Source: Nocardia sp. XZ_19_385
GTDB lineage: Bacteria; Actinomycetota; Actinomycetes; Mycobacteriales; Mycobacteriaceae
Reading direction: 5' to 3'
Length of the DNA: 64,000 bases
NCBI RefSeq assembly: GCF_015355755.1
Contig: NZ_JACVEE010000001.1
Coordinates: 620,001-684,000 of the forward strand
A program made the translations under genes and the position numbers. This document shows positions 7,920 through 16,034 of this stretch, in pieces; position 1 is the stretch's first letter; each line of letters begins with the position of its first letter. Below the pieces are notes generated by a model. It was not told where the DNA came from, ran no database searches, and saw nothing but the letters and a program-made list of their open reading frames with translations.

Positions 7920-10171
7920 CTGATGTGCTGGCGGCGTTTCTGGACGCCTACGCGAACGCGCTACGGCGCCACCTGGATTCGCCGACGCACGCCAGCCTCG
8001 CCGCCGGCTACGACCTGGGCCGGCGGGCCCTGGTCGAGGACATCAGCCTGCTCGATCTGACCGAACACCATTTCCGATTCGTCGCCGCGAACGACGGCCC
8101 CGAACAGCCGATCGCGGAACCAGCGCTGGAATTCCTGCTACAGACCTTGGCCGCCCTGGATATCGCCACCCGCGGCTACCTCGGCGGTTTGCGCCGCTAT
8201 GAGCAACAGCGTTCGCGCGCGGACGATCTCGCGGGCCGCGACGCCTTCCGCACCGCGCTGGTGGAATCGCTGCAGGACGGTTTCTTCGTCGCCGATTCGC
8301 GCGGCACCATCATCGAGGTCAACTCCGCGTTCGGCGCGCTCACCGGATACGGCGCCGCCGGTCTCCCCTACCCGCTGCCGCACCCGTGGTCGCTGCCGAC
8401 CGGACCGCGCTATCCCGATCTGGGCACGGTGGCGCAGCGGTTCGTCATTCCGGTCCGGCATCGCGACGGCCGCGACGTGTGGCTCGCGGTCAGCACGTCG
8501 TCGCTGATCAAGCCGGAGAACAACGAGCAGATCTTCGTCGGCACCATCCGCGATGTCACCGCCGAGCACGACGCCCAGGCCCGCGATCAGGCCGCGTCCC
8601 GGCTGGCGACCGCGGTCGGCGCGGCCACCAGCGTGGTCGAGGTGCTCGCGGTAGGCCTGGACGAACTGCGCCGCACCGTCGGCGCGGAATCGGCCGTGGT
8701 GTCGGTGTGGCCGAACCGCAATGCCCGCCCGGAGGTCTACGTTTCCGGTGCGGTGGAACGCAATTCACGCAATATCGACGCCCCGGAATTGGATGATCGG
8801 GCCACCGCGCTGCTGGAACGGGCCCGCCGCCGCCCGCCGCGCAGCCTGTTCGCGATCCCGGAGAGTACGGAAAGTTCCGAGGGCATCGTCGCTCCGCTGG
8901 GCGAGGTCGGGGACGCCGCGCTGTGGTTACGCTTCGCCGCGCCGCGCGCCATCACCGCCGCCGACTGGACGTTGTTCTCGCTGCTGATCGGGCATCTGAG
9001 CCTGGCCGTGCAGCGAGCGCGCAACTTCGATCAGGCGCGTTCCACCTCACTGACCTTGCAGCGGGCCATGCTCGGCCCGATCGAACTGCCGCCGCGGTTC
9101 TCGGTGCACTACGAGCCGGCGCTGCCGCCGCTGGAGATCGGCGGCGACTGGTACGACGTGGTTCCGCTCAACGACGGCACCATCGGCGTGGTGGTCGGCG
9201 ACTGCGTCGGCCGTGGCTTGTCCGCCGCCGTGGTGATGGGCCAATTGCGGACGGCCGCACGGGCTTTGCTGCTACGTGGTGCGGGCCCGGCGCAGCTGCT
9301 CGCGGAACTCGACGCCGTCGCGGCGCGGATCCCGGGCGCCATGTGCACCACGGTCTGCGCGGCGGTGCTAGATCCCGAGCGTGGTCTGATGCGCTACTCG
9401 AGCGCGGGGCACATGCCGCCGATCCTGGCCGATGTCGGTGCGCCGGGCAGACTGCTGGAGGGCGGCCGGGCGGTTCCGCTGGCCACCTTCGATACGCCCC
9501 GGCGACCCGAAGCCACCACCGCGCTCACTCCCGGCTCCACGCTGGTGCTGTTCACCGACGGGCTGGTCGAACATCGCGGCGTCGACATCGACGAGAGCTT
9601 CGACAAGATCTCCGCGGTCCTGGCCGACACCCCGGGAAAACTACCGCGCGAGGTCGCCGACGCGGTGCTCTCCCGGCTACGCCCCTCGGCGGGTTACGAC
9701 GACGACGTCGCCATGGTGGTCTACCGCCAACCCCCCGCCTCCCTGCACCTGGACGTGCCGGCGCATCCGGATCAGCTCGCCGCGCTCCGCCGCAAACTCA
9801 AGGCCTGGCTGGCGGCGGCGGCCGTGCCGCACGACCTGGCTTCGGATCTGGTCGCGGCAGCGAACGAGGCCTGCAGCAACAGCATCGAACACGCCTACCT
9901 GAGCAACGGCGCCGCCGCCAACGAGGTGACGCTCACCGCCGAATGCGATACCGAGCGGGTGACGATCCTGGTCACCGACACCGGCGTCTGGAAACCGCGA
10001 TCGGCCGATCCCGGGAACCGCGGCCGCGGCATCGACATGATGCGCGCGCTCACCGAGGAACTCGAGATCGACCACACCGAACCGGGGACCCGGGTACGCA
10101 TGTCGGTCACCCTCCCGGCGATCAAATCGCCTGTGGCGAACCCGCTTCGGGGTACCAACCGCCAAATCTGA
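7916..10171 (+). CDS. RsbU-like PAS-GAF-PP2C-kinase fusion protein
   Basis: A 751-residue soluble signalling protein. In order it has an RsbU-type helical N-terminus (about 1-95, the presumed RsbT docking site), a PAS domain (110-230, DGFFVADSRGTIIEVNSAFG), a GAF-like domain (235-375), a SpoIIE/PP2C phosphatase (390-610; GGDWYDVVPLNDG, GDCVGRGLSAAVVMG, LFTDGLVEHRG, GYDDDVAMV) and a GHKL anti-sigma-type kinase (620-735; AANEACSNSIEHAY, VTDTGVW, NRGRGIDMM). It therefore joins RsbU and RsbW activities. M. tuberculosis Rv1364c is a related fusion that also carries STAS. The likely STAS partner here is the separate antagonist at 10776. It is the last gene of the stressosome operon. Confidence 0.85.
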   Translation: MTDVLAAFLDAYANALRRHLDSPTHASLAAGYDLGRRALVEDISLLDLTEHHFRFVAANDGPEQPIAEPALEFLLQTLAALDIATRGYLGGLRRYEQQRSRADDLAGRDAFRTALVESLQDGFFVADSRGTIIEVNSAFGALTGYGAAGLPYPLPHPWSLPTGPRYPDLGTVAQRFVIPVRHRDGRDVWLAVSTSSLIKPENNEQIFVGTIRDVTAEHDAQARDQAASRLATAVGAATSVVEVLAVGLDELRRTVGAESAVVSVWPNRNARPEVYVSGAVERNSRNIDAPELDDRATALLERARRRPPRSLFAIPESTESSEGIVAPLGEVGDAALWLRFAAPRAITAADWTLFSLLIGHLSLAVQRARNFDQARSTSLTLQRAMLGPIELPPRFSVHYEPALPPLEIGGDWYDVVPLNDGTIGVVVGDCVGRGLSAAVVMGQLRTAARALLLRGAGPAQLLAELDAVAARIPGAMCTTVCAAVLDPERGLMRYSSAGHMPPILADVGAPGRLLEGGRAVPLATFDTPRRPEATTALTPGSTLVLFTDGLVEHRGVDIDESFDKISAVLADTPGKLPREVADAVLSRLRPSAGYDDDVAMVVYRQPPASLHLDVPAHPDQLAALRRKLKAWLAAAAVPHDLASDLVAAANEACSNSIEHAYLSNGAAANEVTLTAECDTERVTILVTDTGVWKPRSADPGNRGRGIDMMRALTEELEIDHTEPGTRVRMSVTLPAIKSPVANPLRGTNRQI

Positions 10172-10191
10172 AGGGTGACCGACCGCTGTTT

Positions 10192-10656
10192 TTATCGGGC
10201 ATCCGGGCGCGGAATGTCACCGCGCCAGGCGCCGGTCTCGTGGTGCTGGTCCTCGATGAACTTCTTGAACCGCTGCATATCGCCGTTCACCCGGTGCTTC
10301 AGCACGCCGAGCTTGTCGGCGGCGTTCTCCACGAATCCCTCCGGGTCGACCTCCATTTGGGCGGTCACCCGGGTGTGGGTGTCGTCGAGCCGGTGAAAGG
10401 TGATGACACCGGCGTGATTCGGGCCGTTGTCGGAACGCCATGCCACCCGCTCGTCCGGATGCTGCTCGGTGATGGTGGCATCGAACTCGCGCGTCGCCGG
10501 GCCGACGTGGATCTTCCAGTGTGTGTGCCGGTCATCGAGCTGCTGCACCTGCTCCACGCCTTCCATGAACTGCGGGAAGGTCTCGAACTGGGTCCACTGG
10601 TTGTAGGCCGTGCGTACCGGTACCTCGACGTCGACGGTGGCTGCCAAACTGCTCAT
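10192..10656 (-). CDS. SRPBCC (polyketide cyclase/START-like) protein
   Basis: A 154-residue SRPBCC-fold protein of the group often annotated as cyclase/dehydrase. It has SLAATVDVEVPVRTAYNQWTQ at the N-terminus, then FPQFMEGVEQV and HRLDDTHTRVTAQMEVDPEG. The fold binds hydrophobic ligands; no substrate can be named. It is convergent with the stressosome operon. A SigF-type promoter precedes it, which suggests that it belongs to the same stress response. Confidence 0.8.
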   Translation of the reverse strand: MSSLAATVDVEVPVRTAYNQWTQFETFPQFMEGVEQVQQLDDRHTHWKIHVGPATREFDATITEQHPDERVAWRSDNGPNHAGVITFHRLDDTHTRVTAQMEVDPEGFVENAADKLGVLKHRVNGDMQRFKKFIEDQHHETGAWRGDIPRPDAR

Positions 10657-10687
10657 GATTCAACCCTTTCGTTCGGTTTACGGCCGC

Positions 10688-10712
10688 ATACCCGGGCCTG
10701 GCGGGAGCAAAC
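10688..10712 (-). promoter_or_regulatory. Possible SigF/SigB-type promoter of the SRPBCC gene
   Basis: On the minus strand GTTT (10709-10712) is followed after 15 bases by GGGTAT (10693-10688), about 32 bases ahead of the ATG. The -10 box is a full match. The -35 box fits the B. subtilis SigB pattern better than the mycobacterial GGTTT. Confidence 0.5.
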
Positions 10713-10775
10713 AGCGGCCGCTCGGTCCACGGACCGGGCACCACGCGCGGGAGGCAGCCGGTAGGGTTGGTGACC

Positions 10776-11156
10776 GTGACCAACACTTCCGGAGACGCGC
10801 ATCCACTTTCGGACACGATGACCACCGCGGTCACGGTGCACGACGGCGCCACCGTCCTGACGGTGGCCGGCGAGGTCGACCTGGCCACCGCCCCCGCGCT
10901 GGAGACCGCGATCGAGGGCGTGCTCGCCGACAAGGCCGCCCCCGTCCTTATCATCGATCTGACCGGCGTCAGCTTCCTCGCCTCCGCGGGCATGGCCGCG
11001 CTGGTCGCCGCGCATCAGCGTGCCGGTGACGCCACCACCATCGCCGTCGTGGCCGACGGGCCCGCCACCAGCCGTCAGCTCAAAATGACCAGCCTGGACC
11101 AGGTGTTCTCGCTCTACTCCACTCTGGATGCCGCACTGGCCGCCTTCAAATCCTGA
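10776..11156 (+). CDS. STAS anti-sigma-factor antagonist (RsbV-like)
   Basis: A single STAS domain of about 126 residues. The motif LIIDLTGVSFLASAGMAALV contains the serine whose phosphorylation normally switches binding to an RsbW-type kinase. An N-terminal extension of about 20 residues precedes the domain. A GTG at 10776 (9 bases after GTAGGG) or a GTG at 10770 could be the start. It is the nearest candidate partner for the kinase domain of the 751-residue fusion protein upstream. Confidence 0.87.
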   Translation: MTNTSGDAHPLSDTMTTAVTVHDGATVLTVAGEVDLATAPALETAIEGVLADKAAPVLIIDLTGVSFLASAGMAALVAAHQRAGDATTIAVVADGPATSRQLKMTSLDQVFSLYSTLDAALAAFKS

Positions 11157-11175
11157 CCCGACCGTAGAAACGCCA

Positions 11176-11206
11176 ATGGCCGGGATCGTCGAGGGATCCC
11201 GGCCAT
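11176..11206. terminator. Bidirectional hairpin terminator
   Basis: A perfect 12-bp stem (ATGGCCGGGATC, 11176-11187, with 11195-11206) and a 7-base loop lie between the convergent STAS and F420-oxidoreductase genes. They can end transcription from both sides. Confidence 0.75.
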
Positions 11207-11227
11207 CAGTCTGAAAGACGCCTGGTA

Positions 11228-12265
11228 TCAGACCAGTTCGCGCAGCTGCTCGATCAGCTTGACGCGGTCGGCCGGAGTAGCCGCCATCGGCACCACGTTC
11301 AGCACCGTCACACCGGCTTCCTTGAACGCCGCGACGCGCTCCTTCACATAACCGGCGGGGCCTACCAGCGAGATATCGCGCACCAGGTCGTCCGGAACGG
11401 CCTTGGCGGCCTCTTCCTTCTTGCCCGCCAGGTACAGCTCCTGGATCTTGTCGGCCTCGGCACCGTAGCCGTAGCTGGTCGCCAGGGTGTGGTAGAAGTT
11501 CTTGCCCTTGGCGCCCATGCCGCCGATGTAGAGCGCCAGGTGCGGCTTCACGAATTCCAGTAGCGGCGTGACGTTCTCACCGATCGCCAGCGCCGGGCCC
11601 GCGTACACCTCGAGCTCACCCAGGCTCGGATCACGCTTGGCCAGACCGGCATCCAGCGATTCGCCCCAGACCTGCTTGGCCTTCTCCGGCAGGAAGAAGA
11701 TCGGCTGCCAGCCCTCGGCGATCTCCGCGGCCAGCTGCACATTCTTCGGGCCGAGCGCGGCCAGCAGGATCGGAATGTTCTCGCGCACCGGATGATTGAT
11801 CAGCTTCAGCGGCTTGCCGAGGCCGGTGCCCTTCTCGGCGGGCAGCGGGACCTGGTAGTACTTGCCCTGGTATTCCAGCTTCTCCCGGCGCCACACCTTG
11901 CGGCAGATCTCCACCAGTTCCCGGGTGCGGCCGATCGGCGCGTCGTAGGGCACGCCGTGGAAGCCCTCGATCACCTGCGGGCCGGACGCGCCGAGCCCCA
12001 AAGTGAACCGGCCTTCCGAGACGAAGTCCAGGCCGGCCGCCGTCATCGCGGTCAGGCTCGGGGTACGGGTGTAGATCTGCAGAATGCCCGAGGCCAGCTC
12101 CAGGCGTTCGGTCTTGGCGGCCAGGTAGCCCAGGGCGCTGACCGCGTCGAACGAGTACGCCTCCGGCACGAAGACGATGTCGAGTCCGGCCTTCTCCAGG
12201 TCGGCCACTTCGGCGGCCGCCTCTTTGAAGCCGCCCGAATAGTTGATGCCCAATCCGATCCGCAT
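11228..12265 (-). CDS. LLM-class F420-dependent oxidoreductase (Rv3520c-like)
   Basis: A 345-residue luciferase-like TIM-barrel protein expected to use reduced coenzyme F420. It strongly resembles mycobacterial Rv3520c: VPEAYSFDAVSALGYLAAKT, LASGILQIYTRTPSLTAMTA and LGLGASGPQVIEGFHGVPYD. The ATG at 12265 starts MRIGLGINYSGGF, the usual family N-terminus. An in-frame upstream extension is not supported by homology. The substrate is unknown. Confidence 0.88.
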   Translation of the reverse strand: MRIGLGINYSGGFKEAAAEVADLEKAGLDIVFVPEAYSFDAVSALGYLAAKTERLELASGILQIYTRTPSLTAMTAAGLDFVSEGRFTLGLGASGPQVIEGFHGVPYDAPIGRTRELVEICRKVWRREKLEYQGKYYQVPLPAEKGTGLGKPLKLINHPVRENIPILLAALGPKNVQLAAEIAEGWQPIFFLPEKAKQVWGESLDAGLAKRDPSLGELEVYAGPALAIGENVTPLLEFVKPHLALYIGGMGAKGKNFYHTLATSYGYGAEADKIQELYLAGKKEEAAKAVPDDLVRDISLVGPAGYVKERVAAFKEAGVTVLNVVPMAATPADRVKLIEQLRELV

Positions 12266-12324
12266 GGGTCTCAACTTAACCGCCGCTCGCGGGTTGCGGT
12301 GCACCGGGCGGTAGCGTTACCGGT

Positions 12325-12975
12325 ATGTCACAGGCGAGCAACGCATCCACCGAAACGGCATCTTCCTTCGGCGGCACCACCGTCGCGGAGTATCTGGGTG
12401 AGCTCGCCGCCAAGGTGCCGGCCCCCGGTGGTGGCGCGGTGGCCGCGCTGCACGCCGCGCAGGGCGCCGCGCTGGTCGCGATGGTCGCGCGCTACACCAC
12501 CCGCGCCAAGGACGCCGAGCACAAGCCGGTCATCGACGGCATCATCGCGGCCGCCGACGCATGCCGCGCGCGCTCGCTCGCCCTGGCCGACGCCGACGCG
12601 GCCGCGTTCACCGCGGTCGGCAACGCCTACAAGTTGCCCAAAGACGCCGAAGGCCGGGGCCAGGCGATCACCGAGGCGCTGATCGGCGCGGCCCGGGTGC
12701 CCGCCGCCGTGGTGGACGAGGCCGACGAGATCCTGTCGCTGGCGGGCGAACTGCTGCCGATCGGGAACCCGAACGTGGTCACCGATATCGGCGCGGCCGC
12801 GGACGCCGCCCGGGCCGCCGCGACCAGCTCGCGGCTGAATATCGAGATCAACGTGGCCTCGCTGGACGCCGTGCACGGTGACGAGTTCGCGCCCACGCTG
12901 CTGCGTATCGAGGCGCTGACCGCCCGGGCAGACGCGCTGCACGCCGACGTTTTGCACGCGGTGCGCAGCAGCTGA
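12325..12975 (+). CDS. Formiminotransferase-cyclodeaminase-like protein (cyclodeaminase domain)
   Basis: A 216-residue, all-helical protein of the FTCD cyclodeaminase family (TVAEYLGELAAKVPAPGGGA at the start, ending LHADVLHAVRSS). The family converts 5-formimino-THF to 5,10-methenyl-THF with release of ammonia. The formiminotransferase partner domain is missing, as in many bacterial stand-alone versions, so the actual reaction is uncertain. FolD, which acts on methenyl-THF, lies 4 kb away but in a separate unit. The gene is divergent from the F420 oxidoreductase with a 59-base gap. Confidence 0.8.
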   Translation: MSQASNASTETASSFGGTTVAEYLGELAAKVPAPGGGAVAALHAAQGAALVAMVARYTTRAKDAEHKPVIDGIIAAADACRARSLALADADAAAFTAVGNAYKLPKDAEGRGQAITEALIGAARVPAAVVDEADEILSLAGELLPIGNPNVVTDIGAAADAARAAATSSRLNIEINVASLDAVHGDEFAPTLLRIEALTARADALHADVLHAVRSS

Positions 12976-12999
12976 CCCATAGCAGAGCGAAAGATCTCA

Positions 13000-13024
13000 G
13001 GTGTACGCCGGCGAACAGCGGGTA
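13000..13024 (+). promoter_or_regulatory. Weak SigF-like promoter candidate
   Basis: GGTGT (13000-13004), 15 bases and GGGTA (13020-13024) lie about 100 bases upstream of the L,D-transpeptidase gene. The -35 box has one mismatch and the spacer is short, so this is only a candidate. Confidence 0.25.
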
Positions 13025-13123
13025 CCCGAAAGACATATAGATCAAAATTGAACCGTTGGCCCTTCTGATAGGGGGCCAGCCTGGTCTTTCGCGTACCACA
13101 CCATCTCGAAAGGGGTGGAAGCC

Positions 13124-13618
13124 ATGAGGAGCGCACTCAGATCCCTGTTCCTCGCTCTATCGTTCCTAGCTCTGACCGTTCTCGGGGTGCCCAGCGCCGT
13201 ACAGGCCGCACCCACTGAATTCCGCACCAGCGCAGGTACATTCGCCGACGGCGACATGTCGAACCACACATTCACCGTGACGGTCGGCGGTATCCCCCGC
13301 ACCATGAACGCCTCTTACGGCAAACCCGGATACGAAACCCCGGCCGGTACCTACCCGGTGATGTCGAAGCACCGCTCGATCGTCTTCGACTCGGCCACCA
13401 TCGGCATTCCGAAGGGCTCGTCGGAGTACTACTACATCAACGGCGAGTGGGCCCTGCGGCTCACTTCGGGTGGCGTTTTCATCCACTCGGCGCCCTGGTC
13501 GGTGGATTCGCAGGGCTATGCCAATGTCAGCCACGGCTGCCTCAACCTGTCACCCGAGGACGCCCAGTGGGTCTACAACGTCCTCGACGTCGGTGACCCG
13601 GTCACTCTGCACTGGTGA
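13124..13618 (+). CDS. Small secreted L,D-transpeptidase (YkuD family)
   Basis: A 164-residue exported protein with a Sec signal peptide (MRSALRSLFLALSFLALTVL, cleavage probably after AVQA near residue 29). A short YkuD catalytic domain follows. The active-site signature is GGVFIHSAP...VSHGCLNLS, with the His and the nucleophilic Cys near residue 145. Such enzymes form 3-3 cross-links in peptidoglycan or attach proteins to it. It lacks the Ig-like domains of LdtMt2, so it is a minimal type. AAAGGGG lies 8 bases before the ATG, which decides against the GTG at 13115. Confidence 0.9.
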   Translation: MRSALRSLFLALSFLALTVLGVPSAVQAAPTEFRTSAGTFADGDMSNHTFTVTVGGIPRTMNASYGKPGYETPAGTYPVMSKHRSIVFDSATIGIPKGSSEYYYINGEWALRLTSGGVFIHSAPWSVDSQGYANVSHGCLNLSPEDAQWVYNVLDVGDPVTLHW

Positions 13619-15376
13619 TCAGGCCGCGATTCGCACCGGGTCGTCCCGGGCGATAAGTTCCGCATAATGCCCGCCGAGCTCCACGAGCTCGGCGTGTGTG
13701 CCGCGTTCGGCGATCCGGCCCTGATCGAGCACCAAAATCTGATCGGCGTCGCGGATCGTCGACAGGCGGTGCGCGATGGTGATCACCGTTCGACCCTCCG
13801 CCAGCGCGTCGATGGCCGCCTGAACCTCGCGTTCGGTGCGCGTATCGAGCGCGCTGGTCGCCTCGTCCAGCACCAGGATGGGCGGATTGCGCAAGATGGC
13901 ACGCGCCACCGCGAGCCGCTGTTTTTCGCCGCCGGAGAATCGGTAGCCGCGTTCCCCGACCTTGGTGTCGTATCCGTCGGGTAGCGAGGCGATGTGGTCG
14001 TGGATTTGCGCGGCCTGGGCGGCGGCCCGCAATTCCGCGTCGGTCGCGTCGGGTTTGGCGAACCGCAGGTTGTCGGCGACCGAGGCGTGGAAGAGGTAGG
14101 TCTCCTGGGAGACCACACCGACCGCCGCGGCCAGGTCGGCGAAGGTCATATCGCGCACGTCGACATCGTCGATGGCGACCCGTCCGCTGGTGGCGTCGTA
14201 GAGCCGGGCCACCAGGTAGCCCAGAGTCGTTTTCCCGGAACCGGTTTCGCCGACGATGGCGAGGCTGGTCCCGGCCGGGACCGTCACGTCGATATCGTCG
14301 AGCACAGCACCGGAGCCCGCGCCGTAGGAGAACCCGACGTGCTCGAATCGGACCTCGCCGCGCACCTTCTGTAGCGAGACCGGCTTCGCGGGCTCGGTAA
14401 TATCGGGTTCGAGATCGAGGTATTCGAAGATCCGCTGGAACAGCGCCATCGAGGCCTGCACCTCGACGCCGGTCTGCAGCAGCATCACCGTCGGGCGCAG
14501 CAGCGTCGTCTGCAACGTGGTGAACGCGACGAGGGTGCCGATCGAAACGAGCGGAGTGCCGCCCGCCGCGGCGATACCGGCCGCGAAATAGATGACCGCG
14601 GGCATCGCCGACATGACGATCTGGATGATCGACTGCCGCCAGCGCCCCGCCATGTTGGCGCGGATCTCCAAATCGACCAGACCCCGCGATTCCCGCGAGA
14701 AGTTGTCGACGAGCGCGGGCGACCGGCCCATGGTGCGGCCGAGCAGGATGCCGCTGACCGACAACGACTCCTCCACGATCGCGGACATGCCCGCGAGCTT
14801 GTGCTGACGCTGGCCGGTGATCTTGCGGCGTTCCCTGCCGACGCGGCGGCTGATCCAGACGAAGAACGGCAGCATCGTCAGCGACACCAGGGTCAGCCGC
14901 CAGTCCAGCGCGAACATCGCGATGACGGCGGCGAGCACGGTGGTGAAGTTGGAGACCAGCGAGGTGGCGGTGGAGGTGACCGTCGACTGCATACCGCCGA
15001 TGTCGTTGGCGATACGGGACTGCACCTCTCCGGTGCGGGTGCTGGTGAAGAACGAAAGTGGCATGCGCTGCAAATGCGCATAGACCGCCGAACGCAGATC
15101 GTGCATGACCTGCTGGCCGACGGTGGTGGAGATATAGGTCTGCAGCACACTGAAGGTGCTGGTCAGCGCGGCGACGATGATCATGCCGCCGGCGAGCAGG
15201 CCCAGGAGTCCAGTGCGACCGTGTGGGAGCGCGTCATCGAGAATCGCGCGCAGCATGAACGGGGAGGCCAAGCCGACGATCGAGGAGAGTCCGACGAGCG
15301 CGGCGACGATGCCGAGTTTGGCGCGGTAGGGCTGGAACAGGCGGAGAATCCGGCGAATCTGATCAGGTGGCTGCAT
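13619..15376 (-). CDS. ABC exporter, fused membrane and ATPase domains
   Basis: A 585-residue half-transporter of the MsbA/LmrA type: six membrane helices in residues 1-320, then an ATPase domain with GETGSGKTT (Walker A), SGGEKQRLAVARA (signature), ILVLDEATSALD (Walker B) and AHRLST (H loop). It works as a homodimer exporting lipids or drugs. The ATG at 15376 follows GGAAGGAGG. It is divergent from a MarR gene with about 75 bases between starts, the usual arrangement of a drug-responsive repressor and its pump. It ends exactly where the L,D-transpeptidase ends. Confidence 0.92.
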   Translation of the reverse strand: MQPPDQIRRILRLFQPYRAKLGIVAALVGLSSIVGLASPFMLRAILDDALPHGRTGLLGLLAGGMIIVAALTSTFSVLQTYISTTVGQQVMHDLRSAVYAHLQRMPLSFFTSTRTGEVQSRIANDIGGMQSTVTSTATSLVSNFTTVLAAVIAMFALDWRLTLVSLTMLPFFVWISRRVGRERRKITGQRQHKLAGMSAIVEESLSVSGILLGRTMGRSPALVDNFSRESRGLVDLEIRANMAGRWRQSIIQIVMSAMPAVIYFAAGIAAAGGTPLVSIGTLVAFTTLQTTLLRPTVMLLQTGVEVQASMALFQRIFEYLDLEPDITEPAKPVSLQKVRGEVRFEHVGFSYGAGSGAVLDDIDVTVPAGTSLAIVGETGSGKTTLGYLVARLYDATSGRVAIDDVDVRDMTFADLAAAVGVVSQETYLFHASVADNLRFAKPDATDAELRAAAQAAQIHDHIASLPDGYDTKVGERGYRFSGGEKQRLAVARAILRNPPILVLDEATSALDTRTEREVQAAIDALAEGRTVITIAHRLSTIRDADQILVLDQGRIAERGTHAELVELGGHYAELIARDDPVRIAA

Positions 15377-15428
15377 AGGCGCCTCCTTCCGAATGACGTT
15401 ATGGCACGACACTGAGTATGACTCATAA

Positions 15429-15436
15429 TTGCGCAA
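15429..15436. promoter_or_regulatory. Candidate MarR operator
   Basis: The AT-rich gap between the ABC exporter and its MarR gene contains the perfect palindrome TTGCGCAA, flanked by ATTG...CAAT, and a second one, ATGACTCAT (15417-15425). Either could be the MarR site. Confidence 0.4.
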
Positions 15437-15450
15437 AAGAACAATGAGCT

Positions 15451-15924
15451 ATGATCAGCGTCATGGATAGCGGCTCCGAGCACGACCTTCCCGACCTGTT
15501 CCTGCGCACCGCGCGCCGGATCCGCCGCAGCATGCACGCCCGGCTCGCGCCCCTGGGCCTCACCCCCGGACAGGCGCGGGCACTGCGCATCCTCGGGCGT
15601 TCGGCGGAGCCGTTGCGGATGGCCGCGCTCGCCGAACAGCTCGATATCGTGCCGCGCTCGGCCACCACCGTGGTCGACTCGCTGGAGACCGCGGGCCTGG
15701 TCACGCGTGCCGCCGACCCGGCCAACCGCCGCTCCACGCTGGTCACGCCGACCACGGACGGGCGCGCGGTGCTCGAGCGGATGGCCGAGGATCGGCGCCG
15801 GGCCGCGGCAGATCTGTTCGCGACACTGTCGCCGGAGCAGCGCGAGAATTTGCGGGAACTGCTGGCGTTGCTCGATGTAGATACTGAGCACTGCGGCCCG
15901 AACGCGCCGCGACGCGCCGGGTAG
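15451..15924 (+). CDS. MarR-family regulator of the ABC exporter
   Basis: A 157-residue MarR protein. It has LGLTPGQARALRILGRSAEP, then the recognition region MAALAEQLDIVPRSATTVVD and the wing RAADPANRRSTLVTPT (about residues 50-100). The start is ATG 15451 or ATG 15463; neither has a strong ribosome site. Its divergent position next to the exporter suggests that it represses both genes until a drug or lipid ligand binds. Confidence 0.88.
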   Translation: MISVMDSGSEHDLPDLFLRTARRIRRSMHARLAPLGLTPGQARALRILGRSAEPLRMAALAEQLDIVPRSATTVVDSLETAGLVTRAADPANRRSTLVTPTTDGRAVLERMAEDRRRAAADLFATLSPEQRENLRELLALLDVDTEHCGPNAPRRAG

Positions 15925-16034
15925 GCGCACTTAGGCCATCCGCGAGTCGGGACCACATATCGCCCGGTCACGTCCACTAGTGTCGACGGTATCCTCACCC
16001 GTGGGGAGTGCGCAGGACCGATGAAGGTGGGGTA

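Noticed and set aside
7517..10171. Upstream extension (about 130 codons) of the frame of the RsbU-like fusion gene
   Set aside because: The extension overlaps rsbX out of frame. The ATG at 7916 fits the operon's ATGA coupling and starts the conserved RsbU-like domain.
12976..13123. Cyclic-di-AMP (ydaO) riboswitch before the L,D-transpeptidase
   Set aside because: The leader is too short and lacks the conserved ydaO sequence blocks.
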